Positions 8,220 through 17,068 of a stretch of 64,000 bases of DNA are shown piece after piece (within the stretch, counting starts at the first letter, position 1; each line of letters begins with the position of its first letter). This DNA is from DATCJU01 sp036562635 (GTDB lineage Bacteria > Actinomycetota > Actinomycetes > Mycobacteriales > Pseudonocardiaceae): the NCBI GenBank assembly GCA_036562635.1, contig DATCJU010000094.1:1-64000 (forward strand), in the 5' to 3' direction. The translations under genes and the position numbers were made by a program. Below the pieces are notes generated by a model. It did no database searches. It was not told the DNA's origin and worked only from the letters and a program-made list of their open reading frames with translations.

Positions 8220-9413
8220 TCAGTCCTCCAGCGAGCCGTCGAGAGCACGACCCTCGGTGAAGTACGGGGCGATCTTGTTGTCGAACATGGTCAGCGCCGA
8301 CCCGATCGCCATGTGCATGTCCAGGTACTTGTAAGTACCCAGGCGACCGCCGAAGAGCACGTTGCGCTCGCGGGCCTCCTTGCGGGCCAGTTCGCGGTAG
8401 CGCTCCAGCTTCGCCCGGTCCTCCGGGGTGTTGATCGGGTAGTAGGGCTCGTCGTCCCGCTTCGCGAAACGCGAGTACTCCCGGACCACGACGGTCTTGT
8501 CCTTCGGGTACCGGTCCTCCCGCTCCGGGTGGAAGTGCCGGAACTCGTGGATCCGGGTGTAGGGCACGTCCTCGTCGGCGTAGTTCATCACCGAGGTGCC
8601 CTGGAAATCGTGCACCGGCAGGACCTCGGTCTCGAAGTCCAGGGTGCGCCAGCCCAGCTCACCCTCGCTGTAGTCGAAATACTTGTCCAGCGGGCCGGTG
8701 TAGACGATCGGCGTCCCGGCCGGGATCTCGTCCCGAACATCGAAGAAGTCGGTGTTCAGCCGCACCTCGATGTTCGGGTGGTTCGCCATCCGCTCCAGCC
8801 AGGCGGTGTAGCCGTCGACCGGAAGACCCTCGTAGGTGTCGTTGAAGTAGCGGTTGTCGAAGTTGTACCGGACCGGGAGCCGCGTGATGATGTTGGCCGG
8901 CAGCTCCTTCGGGTCGGTCTGCCACTGCTTCTTGGTGTAACCGCGGATGAACGCCTCGTAGAGCGGACGACCGATCAGCGAGATCGCCTTCTCCTCGAGG
9001 TTCGCGGCCTGGGCGCTGTCGAACTCGCCCGCCTGCTCCTTCACCAGGGCGCGCGCCTCGTCGGGCGTCATGTAGCGACCGAAGTACTCGCAGATCGTCG
9101 CGAGATTGATCGGCAGCGGGTAAACGCGACCCTGGTAGATCGTGAACACCCGGTGCTGGTAGTTGGTGAACTCGGTGAACTGGTTGACGTATTCCCACAC
9201 CCGCTTGTTGGACGTGTGGAACAGGTGCGCACCGTACTTGTGCACCTCGATACCGGTTTCCGGCTCCGGCTCGGAGTACGCGTTACCGCCGATGTGGGCA
9301 CGGCGCTCCAGCACCAGCACGCGCTTGTCGAGCTGCGTGGCGGTGCGCTCGGCGATGGTCAGGCCGAAGAAACCAGAACCGACGACGATCAGGTCGTAGC
9401 CTGCGAAGCTCAC
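8220..9413 (-). CDS. glf: UDP-galactopyranose mutase
   Basis: This flavoenzyme interconverts UDP-galactopyranose and UDP-galactofuranose and feeds GlfT2. The 397-aa protein begins with the FAD fold LIVVGSGFFGLTIAE and has the family motifs GGNAY, KYGAHLFHT, YTKKQW, RLPVRYNFDNRYF and FGGRLGTYKYLDMH. A GTG at 9413 gives the standard N-terminus; reading further upstream adds 34 residues that do not belong to the family. A promoter for the glf-glfT2-PAP2-ubiA direction should lie in 9414-9560. Confidence 0.96.
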   Translation of the reverse strand: MSFAGYDLIVVGSGFFGLTIAERTATQLDKRVLVLERRAHIGGNAYSEPEPETGIEVHKYGAHLFHTSNKRVWEYVNQFTEFTNYQHRVFTIYQGRVYPLPINLATICEYFGRYMTPDEARALVKEQAGEFDSAQAANLEEKAISLIGRPLYEAFIRGYTKKQWQTDPKELPANIITRLPVRYNFDNRYFNDTYEGLPVDGYTAWLERMANHPNIEVRLNTDFFDVRDEIPAGTPIVYTGPLDKYFDYSEGELGWRTLDFETEVLPVHDFQGTSVMNYADEDVPYTRIHEFRHFHPEREDRYPKDKTVVVREYSRFAKRDDEPYYPINTPEDRAKLERYRELARKEARERNVLFGGRLGTYKYLDMHMAIGSALTMFDNKIAPYFTEGRALDGSLED

Positions 9414-9562
9414 AAGCGCCCAGCGTACCGATGGGTTTTCGAGCCTACGCACCGGGCCGCGTGATCTTCCGTGCACACCACGTGAGCCGCACCGACGGAA
9501 GCGTTCACCCACCACCGAAAAGGGTGATCACGAAGGGCTATCGGAACGATCACGGAACGCAA

Positions 9563-9596
9563 TGGGGCGAGATCGGAGAAGTCCGATCCCGCCCCA
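9563..9596 (-). terminator. hairpin terminator downstream of the polytopic GT-C-like gene
   Basis: The 15-nt arms 9563-9577 and 9582-9596, with one mismatch, enclose a 4-nt loop. The hairpin lies just after the stop of the gene at 9619-11655 and before the glf promoter region. Confidence 0.75.
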
Positions 9597-9618
9597 CTTC
9601 ACATCCGATTCATCCGGT

Positions 9619-11655
9619 TCACATCTGACTGATCCGGTCCAGGTCCAACCGGTAGACGGACACCGTGCCGCTACGGAACACCAGCTCCAGCCCGGGCAGC
9701 CCGTCCAGGTCCTGCAGCCCGGGCGCGAGGTCGTACAGCGGCCCCTCGATCCACGTCGCCCCACCCGACCCGATCAGCGGTGCCGCGGAGTCGACGTAGA
9801 CCCAGCCCACGTTCTGCTCCAGCAGGATCCGCCGGATCTCCGGGTCCTCGGGGTAGCGGTTGAACCCGCTCAACAGCCGCACCGTGTACGGCGCCTGCTC
9901 CGTCCCGATGGACGACACGTTGACCACCGGAATGCCGTACTCGACGTACAGGTGGACCGACCCGTCGTTCGCCGAGTTCAACACCCGCTCCCCCGGCCGC
10001 ACCCGCCGGGACAACCACTCGGCGGCCCGCTTGTCGTCCTCCGACACCCGCACGAAGTCCGGGCGTGCGTACCGGCTGGCCACCATGTACTCGTCGGTCC
10101 GCGCGTACTCGACCCCCGGGCCGAGCAGGTAGCCGCCCGCCAGGACCAGAACCACCCCGGTCACCGTGGCCCAGGTGGGCAGCGGCCGGGCCACCGGCAG
10201 GCGCCGCACCAGGCGCACCAGCAGGGCGGTTCCCAGCACCGCACCCACCCCGGCGAGCACCGCGCCGAGCAGCGACACGTGCGACCACACCCGCAGCTGC
10301 GCGTGGTAGTAGAACCCGGTGATCACCGCCTCGGGGCCCTCCCCGGGCGAGACGAAGGCGGCCACGGTGACCGCGACCCAGGCCAGCCACGCCGTGAGCG
10401 CCCCCCACGCCCGCACGGTGACCGCGACGGCGGCCGCCCCGAACAGGATCACCACCCCGGCCGCGACCTGGTAGAGCTCCTGGTGGAAGGGGCTGTAGCC
10501 GTCGTAGCGCATGAGCAGGGTCTTGGCCAGCGCCGTGTCCAGCTCGTGCGGCGCGATGTCCGGAGCGAAGGCGGTGACCTTGCCACCCACCCCGACCACC
10601 TGCAGCACCAGGGGCAGCGCGACCACCGCGGTCACCCCACCGACGAGCACGAGCGGCAGCAGCTGGGCACCGATCCGGCGCAACCCGCCCCGCAGCAGGG
10701 CGGCACCCACCCACCAGGCCAGCAGGGTGACCCCGACGCTCACCGCGGCACTCGGGTGCAGCGCCAGCAGGCCGGCGAGGCTGACACCGGACACCACGGC
10801 CAGCCCCCAGGACCGGCGCTCCAGGGCCAGCAGGCCCGCCAGCACACCCGGGGTCAGCACCAGCGAGGCGGCGTTGGCCAGGATGCCGCCGTCGTGCGCC
10901 AGGGCGAACACGGGCCGGTACAACCCGACCGCGACGGCCGCGGCGACCCCGGCGGCGAGCAGCCCACCACCACGACCGAGGCGGGCCTGCCGGGCCGCCA
11001 GGTACGCCAGGGAACCGACCGACGCGACCAGGCCACCGACCAGCAGGACCACGGTGACCGCGTTCAGACCCGCCACCGGGTCCCCGGCGATCGCGCCGAC
11101 CACGGCGGCGAGCAGGTGGAACCCGGCCGGGTAGAACTGGACCGGGTCACCGTCCAACAGGTCGACCGGGAGCAGCTCCCAGGGCGCGGCCTCACCGGTG
11201 TGCTGGATGTAGGCGGTCAGCACGGTGTGCACGATCGTGTCGTGCTCCTGGGGCTCGGTGTGCAGCGACCAGCCCAGGCCCGCCAGCCACGACCACGCTC
11301 CGTACCCGGTCGCCACGGCCAGCAGCACCACCCCGGTCAGGACCGCCCAACGCTGCCGTCCCACCAGGACCCTGCGGCGCCGAACGACCTCACCGGACCG
11401 ACGTCGCCGGTCCCGCAGCACCCGCGGCAACCCGAGCGCCACCAGCAGCAGCGTCACCACCGCGAGGCTCACCAGGCCGAAACGCAGACCGAGCAGCCCA
11501 CACACCGTCGAGACGGCCAGGGCGACACCCACGGTCGCCGCCGGCGCCAGGGCCGCGACGTGGAACGGCCGCGCCCAGCCGAGGGCGAACAACAGCGCCG
11601 TTCCGGGCGCCGCGACCACGACCAGAGCGGGGACCAGCAGCAGCAGATCCGTCAC
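9619..11655 (-). CDS. polytopic membrane protein, GT-C-like (DUF6541-type)
   Basis: The 678-aa protein has about 12-14 hydrophobic helices in its first 520 residues, then a soluble C-terminal domain of about 150 residues (from EYARTDEYMVASRYA onward) that should face outside. An acidic motif, HTEPQEHDTIVH, sits in the first large extracellular loop, a layout typical of GT-C glycosyltransferases that use polyprenyl-phosphate sugars. Its place beside glf suggests a wall-polymer role. The family is usually annotated DUF6541 with unknown function. The start is uncertain: GTG 11655 follows GGGGA by 7 nt, while a GTG at 11682 has no clear ribosome site. Confidence 0.75.
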   Translation of the reverse strand: MTDLLLLVPALVVVAAPGTALLFALGWARPFHVAALAPAATVGVALAVSTVCGLLGLRFGLVSLAVVTLLLVALGLPRVLRDRRRRSGEVVRRRRVLVGRQRWAVLTGVVLLAVATGYGAWSWLAGLGWSLHTEPQEHDTIVHTVLTAYIQHTGEAAPWELLPVDLLDGDPVQFYPAGFHLLAAVVGAIAGDPVAGLNAVTVVLLVGGLVASVGSLAYLAARQARLGRGGGLLAAGVAAAVAVGLYRPVFALAHDGGILANAASLVLTPGVLAGLLALERRSWGLAVVSGVSLAGLLALHPSAAVSVGVTLLAWWVGAALLRGGLRRIGAQLLPLVLVGGVTAVVALPLVLQVVGVGGKVTAFAPDIAPHELDTALAKTLLMRYDGYSPFHQELYQVAAGVVILFGAAAVAVTVRAWGALTAWLAWVAVTVAAFVSPGEGPEAVITGFYYHAQLRVWSHVSLLGAVLAGVGAVLGTALLVRLVRRLPVARPLPTWATVTGVVLVLAGGYLLGPGVEYARTDEYMVASRYARPDFVRVSEDDKRAAEWLSRRVRPGERVLNSANDGSVHLYVEYGIPVVNVSSIGTEQAPYTVRLLSGFNRYPEDPEIRRILLEQNVGWVYVDSAAPLIGSGGATWIEGPLYDLAPGLQDLDGLPGLELVFRSGTVSVYRLDLDRISQM

Positions 11656-11984
11656 CATCTCTTCCCCGTAGGACTTCCGCACTCAGCGGTACCGCCCGGG
11701 GCACGACACACATCCGCCCCGGACACCCGCCGCTCCAGCAGCCCAGGACGACCCCCGAATCCCCCCAGGACACCGCTCCAGCGGGACCGTACCGGCAATA
11801 CCCCGGGGAGCCGGCACCGGGATGCACTGTCCCGAGCCTGTTGCCGAGACGGTATGGCGCCGCCACACCCATCAGGTAGCTCATGTCACACCGGTGAGTG
11901 GCGCCGGAGCCCGTCGGGTCGCACGGAAGCGGGATGTGTCCGACACATTCGGAACCTCCCGTCCACCCCGGACGGGTCGACCTC

Positions 11985-11996
11985 TACTGTCGGGCT
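11985..11996 (+). promoter_or_regulatory. leaderless promoter -10 (TACTGT) for the GT4 gene
   Basis: TACTGT at 11985-11990 matches TANNNT and ends 6 nt before the GTG at 11997. The transcript would therefore start at or next to the start codon. No convincing -35 is seen. Confidence 0.55.
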
Positions 11997-13142
11997 GTGC
12001 ATCTGGTCGATCTCCCCGCCTTCTACCCGCCACACCGAGGCGGTGTCGAGACCTACGCCCACGAGCTGCACCAGCGCCTGCTCGCCACCGATCCCGACCT
12101 GCGGATCACGGTGCTGACCTCGGAGGTCGGCGCCTCTCCCGGTCGGGAGGTGCTCGGTGACCGGTGGACGGTGATCCGCTGGCCCGCGCTGCAGCCGGTG
12201 CCGCTGTACCCGATGCCCCGCCCCGGGTTCCGGCGTCTGGTCCGGGACCACCTCGGGCCGGACACGGTGCTGATGACGCACACCCGGTTCTACCGGCACG
12301 CGGCGATCGCCGGGAACCTGGCCAAGAAGCACGGCGTCGGCTGGCTCCACGTCGAACACGGCTCGACCCCGGTCCAGGCCGGGGGCACCCTGGTGCGGCG
12401 CACCGCCGACACCGTCGACCTCACCATGGGCCGGCCGCTCCTCCAGGCGGCCGACCGGGTCATCGCGGTCTCCGCGGCCTCGGCCGACTTCGTCAAGCGG
12501 CTCTCCGGACGCGAGGCCCGCGTGCTGTACCGCGGGGTGGAACTCCCCCACGGCCTGTCCGCCAACCCACCCGCGACCGGTGAACCCGTGCTGTGCTGCG
12601 TGGGTCGCCTGATCACCAGCAAGGGCATCGCGGACCTGTTCCACGCGGTGGCCCAGCTCGACCGGGAAGGGACACGGGTCCGGGTGCGCCTGGTCGGGGA
12701 CGGCCCGGACCGCGGCGAGTTCGAGCGGCTGGCCGAGCGCCTGGGAATCGCCGACCGGGTGACCTTCCTCGGCAGCACCGAGCACCTGGTGGCGTTGGAG
12801 GAGATGGCCCGCGCCACGGTGATGGTGAACCCGAGCTGGACGGAGGGCCTGCCCACGACGGTCCTGGAGGCCGCCGCCCTCGGTTGCGCCGTGGTCGCCA
12901 CCGACGTCGGTGGCACCTCGGAGATCGTGACCGACGGGGAGAGCGGCTGGGTGGTGCCGGAGCGCCGCCCGGACCTGCTCGCCGCCGCCCTGCGCGCGGC
13001 CCTGAACGACCCGAGCGAACGGTCCCGCCGGGCCATGCGGCTCGCGGTGCAGGCCCGGGACAAGTTCTCCTGGGAACGCACGGTGGCCGGCTACCTGGAG
13101 CTGCTCCACGAGCTGCACGCCACGTCGGCGACGCGGCCCTGA
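11997..13142 (+). CDS. GT4-family glycosyltransferase
   Basis: This retaining GT-B glycosyltransferase (381 aa) has an N-terminal acceptor domain beginning VHLVDLPAFYPPHRGGVETY, with the Gly-rich GGVETY loop. Its C-terminal nucleotide-sugar domain contains GRLITSKGIADL, VGDGPDRGEF and the EGLPTTVLEAAALG (E-x7-E) signature. It resembles PimB-like and other lipid or wall-glycan mannosyl/glucosyl transferases, but the substrate cannot be read from sequence. The GTG at 11997 is chosen because the family N-terminus and a leaderless -10 both fit. The gene is convergent with a flippase gene across a hairpin. Confidence 0.88.
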   Translation: MHLVDLPAFYPPHRGGVETYAHELHQRLLATDPDLRITVLTSEVGASPGREVLGDRWTVIRWPALQPVPLYPMPRPGFRRLVRDHLGPDTVLMTHTRFYRHAAIAGNLAKKHGVGWLHVEHGSTPVQAGGTLVRRTADTVDLTMGRPLLQAADRVIAVSAASADFVKRLSGREARVLYRGVELPHGLSANPPATGEPVLCCVGRLITSKGIADLFHAVAQLDREGTRVRVRLVGDGPDRGEFERLAERLGIADRVTFLGSTEHLVALEEMARATVMVNPSWTEGLPTTVLEAAALGCAVVATDVGGTSEIVTDGESGWVVPERRPDLLAAALRAALNDPSERSRRAMRLAVQARDKFSWERTVAGYLELLHELHATSATRP

Positions 13143-13151
13143 ACCACCGGT

Positions 13152-13190
13152 CCGCCGTCCCCGGCCCGGTGGTGGGGTCGGGGACGGCGG
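13152..13190. terminator. bidirectional hairpin between GT4 and flippase genes
   Basis: The 12-nt arms 13152-13163 and 13179-13190 are perfect complements around a 15-nt loop between convergent stop codons. Confidence 0.75.
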
Positions 13191-13218
13191 CCGGGGACAG
13201 GTCGGGAACGGGTGCCGG

Positions 13219-14553
13219 TCAGGAACGGGCGCGGCGCAGCAGGAGCCGGATCGCGCCGTACCGGGACAGCACCTCGTAGCAGAACACCAGCCCGCCGATG
13301 GCCAGCGCGGAGGCCAACACGGCCCCGCTGGGGGTCTCGGCGAACAGCATCAGCAGGCAGGCGTGCACCGCGGCACCGACCACCGCCAGCTGCACGAACC
13401 GCTTCTCCCCCGCCGCCAGCGCCACCATCAGGTGCACGTTCAGCACGGCCGCGCCGGTCATCACCGCGGTCAGTGGGATCGCGATGCTGTGGGCCTCGGC
13501 GAACGCCGGGCCGAAGACCAGGGCGAGCAGCGAGGACGGCGCCAGGGCCACGGCCAGCAGCACCAGCAGCCCGGTACCCACCGCCGCGGCCAGGGTCGCC
13601 AGGATCGGCCTGGTCACGTCGCGGGCGGCCGCGAGCCGGGCCGTCACCGAGGGCAGCAGCATCAACGACAGGGCGGACGGCGCGTAGAACGCCACCTTGG
13701 CCAGCAGCGACGCCGAGGCGTAGTGACCGGCGTCGACCTCGCTCATCAGCGCCTTGGCCACCACCAGGTCGATGTTGGTGAGGGAGCCGAACGCGAGCAG
13801 GCCCACCACGGCCAGCGCCAGGTGCGGCACCGCCCGACGCCGTCCGCCGCTCGCGGCGATCTGGCGCCGCACCACCGGGGTCAGCCAGAGCAGGCCCACC
13901 ACGGTGGCCAGCACCAGCGCCCACATCGCCCCGGCCACCCCGGCCAGCAGGGCCAGGGGTACCAGGAACACCACCCGCAGCACCCCGGCCGGGCCGGCCA
14001 TGACCCCGCCGACCTGGAGGAACCGTTCCTCGCCCTGCGCCACACCCAGCCAGGACTGCATACCCACACCCAGGGCCAGCCACAGCACACCGCCGACCCA
14101 GGCCCAGACCCCGCTGATCCTCAGCACCGGTCCGACCACCGGCCACAGCGCCACCAGCACCGCGAACAGGCCGATCTGCAGGGCCAGCATCCGCCGCACC
14201 ATCCACAGCACGGTGGCACCCGCCTCGTCGGCGCGGCCGGTGGCACGGGCGCGTGCCACCTCCTTGGCCACGGCGGCCTGCACCCCGTTGAAGGGCATGA
14301 AGGCCATGTTGCCGATCGCGGTGATGGCACTGACCTGGGCGAACTCGACCGGCCCGAGAATGCGCAGCGCCACCACGTAGTACAGGTAGTTGCCCACGTG
14401 GGCGCACATGGAGAGCACCAGCACCAGCAGACCCGTGCCCGCGGCCGCCCGGGCTCCCCGCCCGGTCGAGGTGGGTGGGTTCGCGGCGGACGGTGCGTCG
14501 GCGGTCGCCGCCGCGGTCTCCGGGGGTGTCGGTTCGGACGCTGGCCGGCTCAC
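13219..14553 (-). CDS. Wzx-like polysaccharide/lipid-linked sugar flippase (MOP superfamily)
   Basis: The 444-aa protein has a Pro/Ala-rich N-terminus of about 35 residues, followed by 12-14 predicted membrane helices with few charged residues, the usual make-up of MOP-superfamily flippases. Family hints are VALRILGPVEFAQVSA near the second helix and SLTNIDLVVAKALMS in the middle, where these proteins often carry an NIDxxV motif. It probably flips a polyprenyl-linked glycan made by neighbouring transferases. The GTG start is preceded at 6 nt by TATCGT, so it is likely leaderless. Confidence 0.82.
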   Translation of the reverse strand: MSRPASEPTPPETAAATADAPSAANPPTSTGRGARAAAGTGLLVLVLSMCAHVGNYLYYVVALRILGPVEFAQVSAITAIGNMAFMPFNGVQAAVAKEVARARATGRADEAGATVLWMVRRMLALQIGLFAVLVALWPVVGPVLRISGVWAWVGGVLWLALGVGMQSWLGVAQGEERFLQVGGVMAGPAGVLRVVFLVPLALLAGVAGAMWALVLATVVGLLWLTPVVRRQIAASGGRRRAVPHLALAVVGLLAFGSLTNIDLVVAKALMSEVDAGHYASASLLAKVAFYAPSALSLMLLPSVTARLAAARDVTRPILATLAAAVGTGLLVLLAVALAPSSLLALVFGPAFAEAHSIAIPLTAVMTGAAVLNVHLMVALAAGEKRFVQLAVVGAAVHACLLMLFAETPSGAVLASALAIGGLVFCYEVLSRYGAIRLLLRRARS

Positions 14554-14559
14554 GGCGCC

Positions 14560-14565
14560 ACGATA
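14560..14565 (-). promoter_or_regulatory. leaderless promoter -10 (TATCGT) for the flippase gene
   Basis: On the minus strand TATCGT ends 6 nt before the GTG at 14553, matching TANNNT with leaderless spacing. Confidence 0.5.
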
Positions 14566-14689
14566 ACCATCCCGTTCCGGAAAACCGCGACCAGTGGGAC
14601 AACCCGAGAAAACGGGAGAACGTCCTGTGTGACGAGAACCTGATCGACGTGGTCGGGAAACCGGCCGAGAGGTCGGAGGGCTGCTCCGC

Positions 14690-14695
14690 TACTGT
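14690..14695 (+). promoter_or_regulatory. probable -10 (TACTGT) of the ppgS operon
   Basis: TACTGT lies 63 nt before the ppgS start, which would give a leader of roughly 55 nt ending in a GGGAGGG ribosome site. No -35 match is visible. Confidence 0.35.
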
Positions 14696-14758
14696 GGGAC
14701 TGCCGTTCGGCCGCGACGGGTGCGGCATCCAGTAGACGAAAGGTTTCCGGGAGGGCAC

Positions 14759-15448
14759 GTGGCCGATTGGTCCAACGTCTGGCTCGTCATTCCCGTGTAC
14801 AACGAGGCACCGGTCATCGCCAGCGTGGTCGAGCACGCCCGCCAGACCTTCCCGAACATCGTGTGCGTGGACGACGGAAGCCGGGACGGTTCCGCGGAGC
14901 AGATCCGGCTCTCCGGTGCGCACCTGGTACGCCACCCGGTGAACCTGGGTCAGGGGGCCGCACTGCAGACCGGCATCGAGTACGCACGTCAGCAGCCCGG
15001 TGCCGAGTACTTCGTCACCTTCGACGCGGACGGCCAGCACCAGGTCGAGGACGTGGTCCGGATGCTGGAGCGGCTGCAGCAGGGTGACGTGGACATCGTG
15101 GTCGGCACCCGTTTCCAGGGCGACACCAAGCACATCCCGTGGATCAAGCGCCTGGTGCTGCGCACCGTCGTCATGCTCAGCCCGCGCACCCGGCGGCTCG
15201 GTCTCAGCGACGCACACAACGGGTTGCGGGTGTTCAACCGCAAGGTCGCCGAGCAGATGAACATCACCCTCAACGGTATGGGCCACGCCTCGGAAATCGT
15301 CGAGATGATCGACAAGAAGAAGTGGCGGGTCGCCGAGGAGCCGGTGAAGATCCTCTACACCGAGTACTCGATGGCCAAGGGACAATCCCTGATCAACGGG
15401 GTGAACATCCTGTTCGACACCATGCTCAAGGGAAGCGCGAAGAACTGA
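14759..15448 (+). CDS. ppgS: GT2 polyprenyl-phosphate glycosyltransferase (PpgS-like)
   Basis: This 229-aa inverting GT2 enzyme of the dolichyl-phosphate-sugar synthase type has an N-terminal VIPVYNEAPVI, the VDDGSRDGS loop and the metal-binding DxD as FDADGQH. In M. tuberculosis, Rv3631 (PpgS) makes polyprenyl-phospho-GalNAc, which donates galactosamine to arabinogalactan, and the small membrane protein Rv3632 assists it. The next gene here is a DUF2304 protein like Rv3632, and galE follows, as in that genome. The substrate assignment is by synteny. The GTG at 14759 has GGGAGGG upstream. Confidence 0.85.
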   Translation: MADWSNVWLVIPVYNEAPVIASVVEHARQTFPNIVCVDDGSRDGSAEQIRLSGAHLVRHPVNLGQGAALQTGIEYARQQPGAEYFVTFDADGQHQVEDVVRMLERLQQGDVDIVVGTRFQGDTKHIPWIKRLVLRTVVMLSPRTRRLGLSDAHNGLRVFNRKVAEQMNITLNGMGHASEIVEMIDKKKWRVAEEPVKILYTEYSMAKGQSLINGVNILFDTMLKGSAKN

Positions 15449-15449
15449 G

Positions 15450-15824
15450 ATGCTGATCCAGATCCTGCTCATCGCCGCGGTCCTGGCGCTGTTGGTCTTC
15501 TTCCTGCGCCACCGGGGCACAGCGCGCACCGCGGCGGGTGTCAAGATCGGTTTTGTCCTTTTCCTGCTGTTTGGTGTTTATGCGGTGCTGCGGCCGGACG
15601 ACGTGCAGCTGCTGGCCGACCTGGTCGGGGTGGGCCGGGGCACCGACCTGATGCTCTACGCGCTGATCGTGGCCTTCGCCTTCGCCACGATCAACACCTA
15701 CCTGCGGTTCAAGGAGCTGGAGCTGCGCTACGCCCGGCTGGCCCGGGCCATCGCCCTGGCCAACGCCGAGGCACCCCGCGGCGACAGGCCCACCGACTCC
15801 TCCGACTCCGCCGAGGCGGCCTGA
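15450..15824 (+). CDS. DUF2304 membrane protein, PpgS partner (Rv3632-like)
   Basis: The 124-residue protein has three hydrophobic helices (about residues 4-22, 32-48 and 66-84) and a polar C-terminal tail containing FKELELRYARLARAIAL, a short helical segment. DUF2304 proteins are encoded directly after GT2 polyprenyl-phosphate transferases and anchor or stimulate them. Here the ATG lies 1 nt after the ppgS stop, which supports co-expression and a complex at the membrane. Confidence 0.86.
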   Translation: MLIQILLIAAVLALLVFFLRHRGTARTAAGVKIGFVLFLLFGVYAVLRPDDVQLLADLVGVGRGTDLMLYALIVAFAFATINTYLRFKELELRYARLARAIALANAEAPRGDRPTDSSDSAEAA

Positions 15825-15912
15825 CCGCGACGACCGTGGTGTCCGGGTGATCGTCCCCGGTCCCCCGGGACGTACCGTCGCACGTCCGTCCCGTCGCCAC
15901 CCCCGAACGTGC

Positions 15913-15959
15913 CCGGCCCCGTGCCGGAGCGGGTCGTTCCCGCCCGGTCACGGGGCCGG
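15913..15959. terminator. bidirectional terminator with nested hairpin
   Basis: The 11-nt arms 15913-15923 and 15949-15959 enclose a loop that itself holds a GCGGG/CCCGC mini-stem. It lies between the convergent DUF2304 and galE genes. Confidence 0.7.
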
Positions 15960-15973
15960 ACGTCGCTCCGGGA

Positions 15974-16915
15974 TCAGCCGCGCAGCTCGCGGAAGTACTG
16001 GACGGTGCGGCGCACACCCTCCGCGATGTCCACCTCGGGCACCCAGCCCAGGTCCCGCTTGGCCGCGGAGGCGTCCAGCGCCGAGGCCCGCAGGTCCCCC
16101 AGACGCGCCGGCGCGTACTCCGGGTCGTCCGGCGCCCCGGCCGCCGCGGCGACCAGGGTGTGCAGCTCGCGGTCGCTGGTCTGCACCCCGGTGCCGATGT
16201 TGTAGCGGCGACCGCCGCCGGCCTCGCCCGCCGCGGCCACGAACGCGGCCACCACGTCGTCGACGTAGACGTAGTCCCGGGTGTTGCCGCCGTCACCGAA
16301 GACCTTGGTCGGCAGCCCGTTGAGCATCGCGTTCGCGAAGATCGCCACCACGCCGGCCTCGCCGTGCGGGTCCTGCCGCGGCCCGTAGACGTTGGCCAGC
16401 GCCAGGTGCGTGCAGTCCAGGCCGTACAGCTGCCGGTAGGTGTTCAGGTACACCTCGCCGGACACCTTGCTCGCCGCGTACGGGGACTTGGGGTTCACCG
16501 GCACGGTCTCGGCGATCGGAAGGTGCTCCGGCGTGCCGTAGATGGACCCGCCCGACGAGGCGAACACCACCTTGCGCACCCCGGCGCGGCGGGCGGCCTC
16601 GGCCACGTTCACCGTTCCCAGCACGTTCTGCTGGGCGTCCAGCAGGGGGTCGGCGACACTGATCCGCACGTCGATCTGCGCGGCCAGGTGGAACACCACC
16701 TCGGGTTGGGTCTCGGCCATCACGTCCACCAGCTCGGGCCGGGTGATGTCGATCTCGCGGAGCCGGCAGCGCCCGGACTCCAGTGCCTGCGCCAGGTTCT
16801 CCCGCCGACCGCGCCGCAGGTCGTCCACCACGACGACCTCGTGGCCGTCCCGCAGCAACCGGTCGACCAGGTTGGAGCCGATGAAACCGGCGCCGCCGGT
16901 CACGAGTGCGCGCAT
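15974..16915 (-). CDS. galE: UDP-glucose/UDP-GlcNAc 4-epimerase (GalE-type SDR)
   Basis: This extended SDR (313 aa) has the NAD-binding GGAGFIGSNLVD at the N-terminus, the catalytic Ser region SSGGSIYG and the Tyr/Lys pair in SPYAASK. It resembles mycobacterial GalE1 (Rv3634c), which lies close to ppgS there too. It would supply UDP-Gal for Glf or UDP-GalNAc for PpgS. Exact substrate preference is not readable. The ATG at 16915 has GGGAGGG about 10 nt upstream and is preferred over a GTG six codons earlier. Confidence 0.9.
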   Translation of the reverse strand: MRALVTGGAGFIGSNLVDRLLRDGHEVVVVDDLRRGRRENLAQALESGRCRLREIDITRPELVDVMAETQPEVVFHLAAQIDVRISVADPLLDAQQNVLGTVNVAEAARRAGVRKVVFASSGGSIYGTPEHLPIAETVPVNPKSPYAASKVSGEVYLNTYRQLYGLDCTHLALANVYGPRQDPHGEAGVVAIFANAMLNGLPTKVFGDGGNTRDYVYVDDVVAAFVAAAGEAGGGRRYNIGTGVQTSDRELHTLVAAAAGAPDDPEYAPARLGDLRASALDASAAKRDLGWVPEVDIAEGVRRTVQYFRELRG

Positions 16916-17010
16916 CGAGTGTTGCCCTCCCACGAGCTGTTCGTCGCCACGATCCCTCTTCCGGGGGTCTGCTTCCGGGCCAGCCTAGAGCGCAGGGCTC
17001 ACCCCGGCCC

Positions 17011-17049
17011 GGGGTGCCCGGGGTGGGGATGGCCCACCTCGGGCACCCC
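17011..17049 (-). terminator. hairpin terminator after the LGFP amidase gene
   Basis: The 10-nt perfect arms 17011-17020 and 17040-17049 lie about 20 nt past the stop at 17069. Confidence 0.65.
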
Positions 17050-17068
17050 GACGTGACACGGTCGGCGA

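Noticed and set aside
6354..9464. 1036-codon open frame on the plus strand
   Set aside because: It is antisense to glfT2 and glf, both clear family members. The translation is rich in Arg, Gly, Val and His with no domain, an artefact of high GC.
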